This document shows positions 19,301 to 24,747 of a stretch of 45,123 nucleotides of DNA, piece after piece. A program made the position numbers and the translations under genes. How positions within the stretch are numbered: the stretch's first letter is position 1; each line of letters begins with the position of its first letter. The notes beneath the pieces are model-generated. The model had not been told where the DNA came from and did not search any database. It saw only the letters and a list, made by a program, of their open reading frames with translations. The stretch comes from Oscillospiraceae bacterium (lineage in GTDB: Bacteria; Bacillota; Clostridia; Oscillospirales; Oscillospiraceae), in the NCBI GenBank assembly GCA_017473225.1, contig JAFUMG010000008.1, forward strand, positions 1-45,123, given 5' to 3'.

Positions 19301-19571
19301 GGCAGAAGATGATGCTGGGATAGCCCGCGGGCACGACGCCCTCGTACATCCCGTCACCGTCGGTGTCGGACATGCTGACCCAGGTCTCGCCATTGCCGAA
19401 GCAATAGATGGCAAACCGGGCGCTTGCCTGGGTCCAGTTGCTGTTGGGCACCAGATACACAGTGGTATCCGTGTCCGCGGCCAGCACGCCCACAGGCAGC
19501 AGGCTCAGCATCATGGCCAGGGCCAGGATCAAGCTCAGCACCCGTTTGCGTGTCTGATCATTTTTCTTCAT
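13383..19571 (-). CDS. Secreted type I pullulanase with multiple starch-binding modules
   Basis: 2062 residues; signal peptide ~1-31 (ending VLA). Three CBM26-type starch-binding modules (~155-250, ~375-460, ~479-565; aromatic YFRNDWLW, HYRNTGLW, HFANTLNW) alternate with X25/E-set-like modules (~272-360, ~605-680). A CBM48 domain (~885-975) precedes the GH13 catalytic domain, which carries the pullulanase signature NWGYDP (1088-1093), DVVYNH (1134-1139), nucleophile D1205 in GFRFD, acid/base E1234 in YGEGW and HD 1316-1317. After the barrel come eight Cys/His repeats (~1517-1650, DNA 14625-15023), two more X25-like modules and the shared 216-residue C-terminal module (13383-14033). It debranches alpha-1,6 links in starch, glycogen or pullulan outside the cell. 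AGGAGG lies 9 bases before the ATG. Confidence 0.94.
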   Translation of the reverse strand: MKKNDQTRKRVLSLILALAMMLSLLPVGVLAADTDTTVYLVPNSNWTQASARFAIYCFGNGETWVSMSDTDGDGMYEGVVPAGYPSIIFCRMNPSTTENGWDNKWNQSADLTLPTDGTNCYTVAEGTWDAGGGTWSTYTPAVDETPTEAEEDDTITVYFRNDWLWPEVYVHYWNDTEGTTWPGELMTKVGTDSGYDVYTAEIPTWATSLLFNGLENGNDSNRQQTPDVTGFADGDAYYIHWDGANAVSKFDYTPSSGEEPDPTEDTTPTETTYIIAGTAALCGTAWDTTNTANAMTLNADGLYEKTYESVAAGTHSFKVTDGTWNNSWGGSGTDGNYEFTLDAISNVTITFNADTKEIAVASEATGEVAESVEYATIHYRNTGLWSTVNAYSWYANTETTLLGGWPGTAVTENEEHANWYTVELTDLAENAGVGILFNDGTNQTGDIMIESSGEYWYDGALLTEAPDTWADGSVETVTYEATLHFANTLNWGSVYLYTWTAAGTPTGSWPGSAAGLDSDGFYTLSFTYEAPEGQGLNFIFSGSGQTVDLALSASDFVDNKAEKWVVPTTADSEGEYYADIVDNPDAIAISPVVDGTSVTFEYKGNTTDTVLVYGSMNDWAEGYAMTCNDYGVWSVTLDNVSYGIHQYKLVVNDSWITDPLNSFVITEDSGNQNSAFLISDPEQDTNEITIKVHFDAPSAEWNVCAWGAPDLAEQYEFTDDVATITLDGRACQYVAFKVRKSIEGNEWAAQSGEIRVDLANIVSGTIDVYVGSDFSVSQSLNDDVVYANKISSVELDYDNNTITIITAKAVDDYETAFAIYKDDAVADIIESISASGSTYTLTLTEELDLVTLYQYTLRFSEQVKYTDYGYAIGINTVYASDKFAAEYTYEGDDLGANWTAEGTTFVVWAPTAAAVSVKLYTSGTEGTEDLIEAVDMTAGDKGVWTATVEGNLNGKYYTYAVTVDGKTVEAVDPYARTTGVNGKRGMVIDLDSTDPADWENDTNPNPITSYTDAVIYELHVRDFSIDNSSGVSEANRGKYLAFTEEGTTTSGGTTTGIDYLKDLGITHLHLLPVYDYGSVDETKCDTFNWGYDPVNYNTPEGSYSTDPYNGEVRVNEFKQMVSSLHDAGISVIMDVVYNHVYDAGEFCVNRIVPNYFSRVNADGSFSNGSGCGNDTASEREMVRKYIVESVMYWKEEYHIDGFRFDLVGLLDETTINEIVDTVHAKYPDVIFYGEGWTLGTAVEPGNDMATQANASGTPDFAYFSDTIRNLLGGSNGTSLGFVSGLTGQEEAVANNFMANPWWTSDPSQIVQYASCHDNYTLIDKLILSTGKFGIDSDIIKMNNLAAAIYMTSQGIPFIHAGEEFLREKLEEDGGRCENSYNASDYVNHIEWSDLENETYANNSAYYKGLIEFRKAHEALRMESNADITANIDYTWVTNEVVMFTIDGEAAGDISDSIVVIFNATSNAQNVTLPSGEWSVCVNGTQAGTEVLSTATGSVSVDGISAMVLVQGENEPDHVHDWEDGVCFGCGETCDHTFESGVCTNCGMTCEHGWSDGHCGICGTYCGHDWVDGTCADCGKVCDHAAHWQNGLCSTCLTEVEHTYSENGLCSCGKSQCDHETHDVGGMCTACGLAVGHTIGEDGICSVCGYNQNLMAFLAGSMNNWSTSANALTSIGGTKVAGTVYLTAGTYTFKIVYNDGWYGNGGTIDSSASGWVMDSDSNCTLNAQYDGAYTFVYDTAENKLDVYSKITEILYVRGTFNEWGTTDALSYSGADVQTGTVTLEAGTYEFKVANDDWTFGTPAENISITLENKSTLTVTAAYNGDGTWTVTYETAIIYAAQNSATEETYLTVGGALTAAEEGQTVQLLSDTTGGYVLVYPGVTLDLNGYDLTADYLVGFDTAHVIDSVGTGCLVTDVKNVVLDESNAMVPVYDGTGYIFTKAGFAIRQDTGYAGDGIKINALAYPVNMDAVELLKNGGADNNIQIIIRLSWDTEEGTGSQEFAFTDEVVAAVYSSNLGAWNKYDNMFSMVITGFESIQNLKANILILSGTDAQYISSTSVSIT

Positions 19572-19615
19572 TTCGTAGTTCCTCCTTTGTATTTTGCTGA
19601 TAAAATACCAATTTC

Positions 19616-19644
19616 ATTATACTTTACCAAATCCTTTCCCGCAA
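19616..19644 (-). promoter_or_regulatory. Sigma-A promoter of the pullulanase gene
   Basis: On the minus strand, TTGCGG (19639-19644) and a perfect TATAAT (19616-19621) are separated by 17 bases, about 45 bases before the start codon. Confidence 0.65.
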
Positions 19645-19710
19645 TTGGCATTACCTCACAAAAGAAACTTTTCCATTTTATGCAATATCAAAACTTGGCA
19701 AAACAAAAAG

Positions 19711-19737
19711 AGGACAGGCCCCTTTGGGGTCTGTCCT
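19711..19737 (-). terminator. Terminator of the peptide/exporter operon
   Basis: Stem AGGACAG-CCCC/GGGG-CTGTCCT with a TTT loop, followed on the minus strand by CTTTTTGTTTTG. It lies 10 bases past the stop of the ABC exporter. Confidence 0.88.
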
Positions 19738-19746
19738 CCACGCTTC

Positions 19747-21411
19747 TTATTCGATCTCCCGGACGCGGATCTTTCCGCCGTCTATTTCCAGCTTCCGGCC
19801 GCACAGCTCCAGAGCCGCGCTTCTGTGGGTCACGGCGATGCAGCTTCTGCCGGGCATGGCCCGGAGCCGCTCCAGGACGATCCGCTCCGTCCTGGCGTCC
19901 AGCGCCGAGGTACTCTCATCCAGCAGCAGCACCGGCGCGCCGCCCAGGACCGCCCGGGCAATGGCCAGCCGCTGGGCCTGCCCTTCCGAAAGGCCCGCGC
20001 CGCTTTCCCCCAGCACCGTATCCAGTCCCTGGGGCAGCAGGGGCAGGAACTCATCCATGGCGCTGACATGGATGGCCTGGGCGAGCTCCGCTTCCGTGGC
20101 ATCCGGCTTCGCCACCGTCAGATTTTCACGCAGGGTGCCGCTGAGCAGCAGATTTCCCTGGGGGACATAGGCGAACAGCCGCCGGGTGCTGCGGTCCAGG
20201 GGCACGGCTTCCCCGCCGCAGTCCAGATAGAGCCGCCCGCTCTCCGGGCGGAAAATACCCAGCAGCAGCTTCAGCAGGGTGCTTTTGCCCGTGCCGGAGG
20301 GGCCGGTGACCGCGGTGAAGCCGCCCTTGGGCAGCGAGAAGGACGCACCCTCCAATACCCGGTCCCGGTCATAGGCGAAGGTCAGTCCGTCGCCGCGTAT
20401 GGCGTCCATCCGGTCATAGAGGGCCTGGGCGCTCTCGGCCCCGGGCTCCGGCTCCCCCTCGATGGCCTCCAGCTCCATCAGCCGTTCCGCCGCGGCGGTC
20501 ATGGCGATGTACTGGGGGATCACGCCGGACAGCCCCACGAAGGGGGACTGCAGCTGGCTCACCAGCTGGGTCACCGCCGTCAGGGAGCCGAAGCTCATGG
20601 TCCCCCGCAGCAGTCCCCCGGCGCACCATACCAGCGCCACAAAGCTGGCGCCATAGGCCATGACGCTGACGCCGGTATTGGCAAACAGCGCGGCGTTTTT
20701 GCACCTGCGCTGAACCTCATAGCGGCTTTCCATCAGCTCCTCCGCCCGCTTTTCCATTTCCGCGGAAACATCCATGGCCTGGACCATCAGCAGCTTTTCC
20801 AAAATCTCCTGGAGGAAGCCGGAAACCTTGCCGTCATGCTCGCTGACCGTTTTGTGCAGTTCCTTCAGCTTCCGCCGCATCAGGCCGGTGACGACTACCA
20901 CCAGAGCGCCGGCGGCAAAAAGCGCCGCCGTGAACACAGGCTGCATGGCCAGCAGCGCCGCCATGGCGGTCAGCAGCCTGGTGACCATGGAGACCACGCC
21001 GGGCAGGGCGCTCAGCAGGCCCTCGTCCACGGTCCGCACATCATTATTCAGCCGGTTGATCAGCTCGCCGCTGTGATACCGGGATACGGCGGCATAGTCG
21101 CCGTGGAGCAGGCCGTGAAGCAGATCCCGCTTCCAATCCCGGTCCAGCTCCGCCCGGAGCCGCTCCGTCAGATGCCGGGAAAGGGTGATGCACAGAAGGA
21201 TGCCCAAAATGATGGCTCCCTGCTGCACGCAGGCCCGCAAAAACGGGTCCCTTCCCCCGGATACGGCGCAATCGATGACCTGCCGGGTCCCCAGGGCGAA
21301 CAGGACGCCCAGGAAGGCGGAGCCTGCCCCCGCCGCCGTCAGCAACAGCAGCGCGGGGATCCGGCGGCGGACCCGCTTCAGGACCCACAGGAGGGCCGGC
21401 AGCTTCTTCAT
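19747..21411 (-). CDS. ABC exporter (fused membrane and ATPase domains)
   Basis: 554 residues from the start MKKLPALLWVLKRV, whose ATG overlaps the stop of the upstream peptidase gene (ATGA at 21408-21411). A longer frame reaches 21540, but that part lies inside the peptidase gene and looks non-native. The N-terminal half is a six-helix ABC exporter membrane domain. The C-terminal half is the ATPase, with Walker A GPSGTGKST, signature LSEGQAQRLAIARA and Walker B VLLLDESTSALD. There is no N-terminal C39 peptidase domain, so leader removal must be done by another protein, plausibly the S24/S26 peptidase next door. It is the last gene of the cassette and the natural exporter for its small peptide. 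Substrate inferred from context only. Confidence 0.88.
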   Translation of the reverse strand: MKKLPALLWVLKRVRRRIPALLLLTAAGAGSAFLGVLFALGTRQVIDCAVSGGRDPFLRACVQQGAIILGILLCITLSRHLTERLRAELDRDWKRDLLHGLLHGDYAAVSRYHSGELINRLNNDVRTVDEGLLSALPGVVSMVTRLLTAMAALLAMQPVFTAALFAAGALVVVVTGLMRRKLKELHKTVSEHDGKVSGFLQEILEKLLMVQAMDVSAEMEKRAEELMESRYEVQRRCKNAALFANTGVSVMAYGASFVALVWCAGGLLRGTMSFGSLTAVTQLVSQLQSPFVGLSGVIPQYIAMTAAAERLMELEAIEGEPEPGAESAQALYDRMDAIRGDGLTFAYDRDRVLEGASFSLPKGGFTAVTGPSGTGKSTLLKLLLGIFRPESGRLYLDCGGEAVPLDRSTRRLFAYVPQGNLLLSGTLRENLTVAKPDATEAELAQAIHVSAMDEFLPLLPQGLDTVLGESGAGLSEGQAQRLAIARAVLGGAPVLLLDESTSALDARTERIVLERLRAMPGRSCIAVTHRSAALELCGRKLEIDGGKIRVREIE

Positions 21412-21884
21412 CGCAGACACCTCCGCAGGAAATTCACGCCCCGCCGCCAGAACCGGCGCAGGGAGCGGCTGTAATGCCAGAAACGGCAGTAAAGCCGGTA
21501 GCCGGGCGCCGTCACCGGGATCTCCCGCCCGTCCCGGCAAAAGGACGTCACCAGGGCGATCATCTGTCGGTGTTCCAGCCCCGGCTCCGGGACAAACTGG
21601 TTGTCGCCCATGCAGGTGTAGGTATCCCCCACTTTCACGACGCGGTGGAGGATATACCGCCCGTCCGCGCGCCGGTACAGAGGCAGGTCGTATTTTTCCA
21701 GCCGCTCCGGCAGCGGAGACAGCACCACGCTGTCGACGCCCTGCCGCAGCATGGGCAGCATACTCACCCCCTGGGGGGAAAACCGCACCTTGCGTCCCTG
21801 TTCCAGCTGCTCCCGGATCAGGGGCATCAGCTCGTCCAGCGCCGCGAACCGGGACTGGGCGGCGGGAATCTTGTATTTGTTCAT
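21408..21884 (-). CDS. Soluble S24/S26-family peptidase
   Basis: 158 residues. The catalytic serine region is FSPQGVSMLPML (Ser ~42), and the conserved second block ILHRVVKVGD followed by MGDN matches S26/S24 peptidases. A histidine stands where bacterial signal peptidase I has lysine, as in SipW/ER-type enzymes. No clear membrane helix is visible, unlike true signal peptidases. Small proteins of this type recur in peptide-export gene clusters. Here it is translationally coupled to the ABC exporter and separated from the upstream genes by a strong hairpin. It is a plausible leader peptidase for the 42-residue peptide (inference). A GGGGAGGGG ribosome site precedes the start. Confidence 0.75.
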   Translation of the reverse strand: MNKYKIPAAQSRFAALDELMPLIREQLEQGRKVRFSPQGVSMLPMLRQGVDSVVLSPLPERLEKYDLPLYRRADGRYILHRVVKVGDTYTCMGDNQFVPEPGLEHRQMIALVTSFCRDGREIPVTAPGYRLYCRFWHYSRSLRRFWRRGVNFLRRCLR

Positions 21885-21912
21885 GGGAACCCCTCCCCTT
21901 TTGAAGGAAAAT

Positions 21913-21945
21913 AAGCGGGCACCGGACTGCTCCGGATGCCCGCTG
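21913..21945 (-). terminator. Internal hairpin, attenuator or partial terminator in the peptide cassette
   Basis: A ~13-bp stem, AGCGGGCA-CCGGA paired with TCCGG-TGCCCGCT (one bulge, CTGC loop), is followed on the minus strand by TTATTTTCC. It lies in the 78-base gap between the lipoprotein stop and the peptidase start. It could lower expression of peptidase and exporter relative to the upstream genes. Confidence 0.65.
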
Positions 21946-21962
21946 TCAGAAACGCGTGATCT

Positions 21963-22724
21963 TTAGGGATTGACGATCTCGCCGATATCAATGCTGCCGT
22001 CGCCGATATCGATGGCGCCGTGTTCCGCGTCATATTCCGCCTTGGCTTCGTTGTACCACTGTACAAAGGCCTCCATGGAGGGGAACTGGTCATAGTACGC
22101 CATCTGATTCTCGGCGTTCATGCTGTTGTACTCCTCATAGGTGACGTAAACGATCCCGGGCTCGGATTCGGTATTGCCGGAGCTGCCCTGGTCGTCAGAG
22201 CTACCGCTATTGCCGGAATTGCCGCTGCTGCCGGAGTTGCCGTTGCTGCCGGAGCTGCCGCTATTGCCAGAGCTGCCGCTATTGCCGGAATTACCGCTAT
22301 TGCCAGAGCTGCCGCTATTGCCGGAATTACTGCTGCTGCCGGAGCTGCCGCTGTTGCCGGAATTGCCGCTGTTGCCGGAATTTCCGCTGTTGCCGGAATT
22401 GCCGCTATTGCCGGAATTGCCGCTATTGCCGGAATTACCGCTGCTGCCGGAATTGCCGCTGTTGCCGGAGCCGGAACCACTGCCGTTGTTCACATCCGCG
22501 GACTCGGTGGGAATCTGGATATCGCTTTCATCGAACTGATTCTCCTCCACGCCCGGAATATACGTCTCCGTCTCGCTGGGCTCCGTTGCCATCGTCTGCT
22601 CCGTGGCTTCTGTGGCCGCGGTCTGCTCCACGCTTTCGGTGGGGTCCGCGTCAGGCTCCTTGGCGCAGGCCGCGCACAGCAGCAGGACCAGCACCATCAT
22701 CAGCAGCATTTTCATTCTATTCAT
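21963..22724 (-). CDS. Lipoprotein with long Gly/Asn/Ser tandem repeat
   Basis: 253 residues. A lipoprotein signal (hydrophobic 5-17, CAAC with Cys20, -3 residue non-canonical) is followed by an acidic Thr/Glu linker (21-80). A tandem GNS/GSS repeat spans ~81-184, and a C-terminal domain (189-253) carries EEYNSMNAENQMAYYDQFPSM and FVQWYNEAKAEYD. The latter YEEY...WYNxAK motif recurs in clostridial extracellular proteins (general recollection). Residues 64-72, FDESDIQIP, closely match the last nine residues of the 42-residue peptide, FTDADIVIP, and its own C-terminus DIGEIVNP is similar. It would be a flexible stalk on the outer face of the membrane, possibly a receptor, carrier or immunity partner for the peptide; function unknown. 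Confidence 0.8.
   Translation of the reverse strand: MNRMKMLLMMVLVLLLCAACAKEPDADPTESVEQTAATEATEQTMATEPSETETYIPGVEENQFDESDIQIPTESADVNNGSGSGSGNSGNSGSSGNSGNSGNSGNSGNSGNSGNSGNSGNSGNSGSSGSSSNSGNSGSSGNSGNSGNSGSSGNSGSSGSNGNSGSSGNSGNSGSSDDQGSSGNTESEPGIVYVTYEEYNSMNAENQMAYYDQFPSMEAFVQWYNEAKAEYDAEHGAIDIGDGSIDIGEIVNP
22173..22484 (-). repeat. In-frame tandem repeat, 9/18-base unit, inside the lipoprotein gene
   Basis: About 300 bases of degenerate CCGCTATTGCCGGAATTG units on the plus strand encode repeated Gly-Asn-Ser and Gly-Ser-Ser triplets. Units differ mostly at third positions and at Asn/Ser choices. Length variation among strains by slippage or recombination is likely and would stay in frame. Confidence 0.9.
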
Positions 22725-22757
22725 AACAGGATCTTCCTTTCCCGGATGGTTTCCTTG

Positions 22758-23024
22758 TTATTCCTCGAGCACCCCGGCATCCGCCAGCTTGCCCAGGAAC
22801 CGGTCCACATCGGCCCCCGCCCGTTCGGGGGAGACGTCGTATTCCCCGGTCAGTGCCCGGATCATCGCTTCCCGGTCACCGCCCTGTTCCAGCGTCTTCC
22901 ACAGCAGCGCGCCGGTCTCATTCAGCGTCAGGATGCCGTCCAGATCCAGCGTAGCCTGCCCCAGGGGCATGACGACCCAGGTCTTGGCAACCTGGCGCAA
23001 TGCGTAATTTCCTTTTACTTTCAT
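22758..23024 (-). CDS. PqqD-family peptide-recognition protein (RRE)
   Basis: 88 residues. The fold signature of PqqD/lasso B1 proteins is visible: an N-terminal beta part (VMPLGQATLDLDGILTLNE), then TGALLWKTLEQGG, a winged-helix segment with LTGEYDVSPE, and VDRFLGKLADAGVLE at the end. These proteins bind the leader of a ribosomal peptide and present it to tailoring enzymes. In lasso systems they bind a YxxP leader motif, which the small peptide in this operon has. The gene overlaps the stop of the kinase gene by ATGA. Residue-level function is inferred from the family. Confidence 0.85.
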   Translation of the reverse strand: MKVKGNYALRQVAKTWVVMPLGQATLDLDGILTLNETGALLWKTLEQGGDREAMIRALTGEYDVSPERAGADVDRFLGKLADAGVLEE

Positions 23025-23731
23025 AATCCCATTTCCTCCGCGGTGCGCCGCATGGTGGTATAGCTCAGTTGTGCCGCCGCGGCTTCCGGTCTGTTCTCCA
23101 GTTCAAACACCGGAATGTTGGTGATCAGCTCATCCATACGGGCCATCAGCAGATCCAGGTACTTCACCTCATAAACCTTCCAGATGGTCTGGCCCAGGAG
23201 CCGCTGCAGCGCTTCCTGCGCCGACAGGCGGCGGATCTGATTATGCTTTGCCTGCTTCAGAAAGCAGATACCCGCCAGGGGCGCCTTCATATTCCGGTTG
23301 ATGCCATCCTTACCGCACCAGGGGGTGCCGTAGGCATACCACACGCCGTCCAGACAGCGCAGGGCAGGCTTGTCGTCATTGATCACCACGACATCCTCGC
23401 CAAGTTCCTGCTGCCACAGACTGGTGTGGGTAGATTTTCCCGCTCCGCTTCTGCCGGAAAAAAGAAAGGCCTTCCCGTCCTTAACAACAGCGGAGGCATG
23501 CAAATAAAGCCCATTGTGTTCCAACAGGCGGCTATGAAACTGCCGGCCGGATTCCATGTACGCAAGCTGGTCGGCAGAAAAAATACCCGGATGCTTCTCT
23601 GGGTCGTATGCGTCTTCGCGGATCACGATATCCGCAGTTGCGTCACCGTCATACAGGTAGTCCCTGCAGCGGAGGGCCATGCCCCCCGCCATGGGTACTT
23701 CCGTGATCAGCTCTGCGATCTTACAAAGCAT
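23021..23731 (-). CDS. HPr kinase-like (HprK-type) peptide kinase
   Basis: 236 residues. It has the compact HprK C-terminal catalytic fold without the HprK N-terminal domain. LHASAVV lies at 77-83, P-loop GRSGAGKST at 93-101, INDD (117-120) at the catalytic-aspartate position and GTPWCGK at 135-141. Relatives in lasso-peptide clusters phosphorylate a Ser of the precursor (paeninodin-type, family knowledge). True HprK acts on HPr and is longer. It follows the small peptide by 12 bases with an AGGAAGG ribosome site, so the peptide, or the Ser-rich lipoprotein, is the likely substrate. Confidence 0.82.
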   Translation of the reverse strand: MLCKIAELITEVPMAGGMALRCRDYLYDGDATADIVIREDAYDPEKHPGIFSADQLAYMESGRQFHSRLLEHNGLYLHASAVVKDGKAFLFSGRSGAGKSTHTSLWQQELGEDVVVINDDKPALRCLDGVWYAYGTPWCGKDGINRNMKAPLAGICFLKQAKHNQIRRLSAQEALQRLLGQTIWKVYEVKYLDLLMARMDELITNIPVFELENRPEAAAAQLSYTTMRRTAEEMGL

Positions 23732-23743
23732 GGTTACCTTCCT

Positions 23744-23872
23744 TTAGGGAATGACGATATCTGCATCGGTAAAGCTGTTGGGTACAGCACTGCCGGTACC
23801 GATGCCGATATCGGTAACGGACTCGGAAGTAAACTTGACCACTTCGACTTCAGGCTGCATGTATTCCTTCAT
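23744..23872 (-). CDS. Putative RiPP-like precursor peptide, 42 residues
   Basis: The first gene of the cassette, with AAGGGAG 9 bases before ATG and a consensus promoter upstream. The N-terminus MKEYMQPEVEVV contains YxxPxV, the leader motif bound by lasso-type B1/PqqD proteins. A possible core begins near residues 20-22 (VTDIGIGTGSAV) and the tail is FTDADIVIP. It has no Cys, so lanthionine or sactionine chemistry is excluded. If the core begins at I22 after T20, no Asp/Glu falls at core positions 7-9, so a lasso ring is not expected. Ser/Thr residues (T26, S28, S33, T35) are candidate phosphorylation sites. Function unknown; processing and export by the neighbours is inferred. Confidence 0.8.
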   Translation of the reverse strand: MKEYMQPEVEVVKFTSESVTDIGIGTGSAVPNSFTDADIVIP

Positions 23873-23904
23873 TGGTGCATTCTCCCTTCTTGCTGAATAA
23901 TATG

Positions 23905-23941
23905 GTATACACAGCTCCGGGAACGATCCCGGTCTGTATAC
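23905..23941 (-). promoter_or_regulatory. Structured 5' leader hairpin of the peptide operon
   Basis: The inverted repeat GTATACAG...CTGTGTATAC encloses a perfect inner stem CCGGGA-TCGT-TCCCGG. It starts a few bases after the predicted transcription start and ends about 30 bases before the ribosome site. No U-run follows, so it is more likely an mRNA-stabilising element or protein-binding site than a terminator. Confidence 0.7.
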
Positions 23942-23954
23942 CCTACCAGTTTGT

Positions 23955-23983
23955 ATTCTACCACAGGGCGCAATTCTTTGCAA
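23955..23983 (-). promoter_or_regulatory. Strong extended sigma-A promoter of the peptide operon
   Basis: On the minus strand, TTGCAA (23978-23983), a 17-base spacer and TAGAAT (23955-23960) preceded by TGG (extended -10). This is among the best promoter matches in the window. It lies ~80 bases upstream of the peptide start, just downstream of the capsule operon terminator. Confidence 0.78.
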
Positions 23984-24041
23984 GAATAAATTGCGGATCT
24001 CTTCGCTTTTGGTCAAAATCCATAACCGCTCCGAAAGAAAC

Positions 24042-24073
24042 GCCGCGGTTTCCCCAAAACAGGGAAACCGCGG
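24042..24073 (-). terminator. Terminator of the capsule operon
   Basis: A 13-bp perfect stem, GCCGCGGTTTCCC with GGGAAACCGCGGC, and a loop of about six bases. The minus-strand tail is GTTTCTTTC, only moderately U-rich. It lies 8 bases past the cpsD stop and separates the capsule operon from the peptide cassette. Confidence 0.8.
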
Positions 24074-24080
24074 CCTTCGC

Positions 24081-24746
24081 TTATCTCCTCCGATTCCCGG
24101 AGGGGTATTGGCGGCTTTTGGCGCCGACGCTGTTGCGCACCACGCCCAGGATCTTGCTCCCGGACTTTTTCAGCTGGTCCACCACATCCTGGGCCTGGCT
24201 GGAACGGACGGAATTATCCGCCATGACCAGGATGACGCCGTCGCAGTCGCTGGCGATCACCGCCGCGTCGATGACCCGGCCCAGGGGCGGGGTGTCGATG
24301 AGCACATAGTCGTATACCTTCCGGCTCTCGGAAAGCATGGCCTTGAAATACCGGCCGCTGAGCAGCTCCACCGGGTTGGGCGGATACTGGCCGGAGAAGA
24401 TCAGATGCAGATAGGCGTACTGGGTGGCATACATCGCGTCCGCCAGATTCACCATACCCGTCAGTATCTCGCTGAGGCCTGTGGGATTTTTTACATTGGT
24501 ATAGCGGCCCGCGATCACGGACTTGCGCATGTCCGCGTCGATGACCAGCACCTTCTTGCCAAGGGCCGTCAGGCTCTGGGCCAGGTTCAGCGTGACCGTG
24601 GTCTTGCCCTCGTTCTCCTGGCAGCTGGTGACCGCGATCACCTGGATATCCTGCCCGCAGAACTGCAGATTGGTCCGCAGGGTCTTGTAGGCTTCCTGGG
24701 TAAAGAAGTCGTCATTGCCCGGCAGCTTCAAAAACATTTTTTCCAT
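24081..24746 (-). CDS. cpsD: CpsD-like bacterial tyrosine kinase (capsule chain-length control)
   Basis: 221 residues, BY-kinase ATPase domain only. Walker A' VLVIDADMRKS and Walker B YDYVLIDTPP are canonical. The P-loop is the unusual SCQENEGKTT, typical of some CpsD forms. The protein would pair with CpsC just upstream (one-base gap) to control polysaccharide length and export. The usual C-terminal Tyr cluster (YGxYGxY) is missing: the protein ends VGAKSRQYPSGNRRR with a single Tyr. It is the last gene of the operon. Confidence 0.9.
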   Translation of the reverse strand: MEKMFLKLPGNDDFFTQEAYKTLRTNLQFCGQDIQVIAVTSCQENEGKTTVTLNLAQSLTALGKKVLVIDADMRKSVIAGRYTNVKNPTGLSEILTGMVNLADAMYATQYAYLHLIFSGQYPPNPVELLSGRYFKAMLSESRKVYDYVLIDTPPLGRVIDAAVIASDCDGVILVMADNSVRSSQAQDVVDQLKKSGSKILGVVRNSVGAKSRQYPSGNRRR

Positions 24747-24747
24747 A

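Noticed and set aside
1053..20066. Very long open frames on the plus strand opposite the three enzyme genes (1053-5957, 6094-12960, 13374-20066)
   Set aside because: They are exact antisense shadows of signal-peptide-bearing enzymes with catalytic motifs. Their Gly/Val/Asp/His-rich composition reflects GC-biased codons read backwards, and they have no ribosome site or recognisable domain.
21412..21540. N-terminal extension of the ABC exporter
   Set aside because: It lies inside the peptidase gene, and the ATGA overlap at 21408-21411 is the typical coupled start. The extension is Pro/Ala-rich and unlike exporters.
22173..22484. Regular short repeats that might suggest a CRISPR array
   Set aside because: The 9/18-base units are contiguous, degenerate at codon third positions and in frame within a lipoprotein gene. 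There are no unique spacers and no cas genes.
23744..23872. True lasso peptide precursor
   Set aside because: No asparagine-synthetase-like cyclase or B2 protease in the window, and no Asp/Glu at core positions 7-9 after the presumed Thr at -2. Only the leader motif and tailoring genes are lasso-like.
23744..24016. A longer 90-residue reading of the small peptide gene
   Set aside because: The extra 48 codons run across the promoter and leader hairpin. The internal ATG at 23872 has a good ribosome site and gives the conserved-looking MKEYxxP start.
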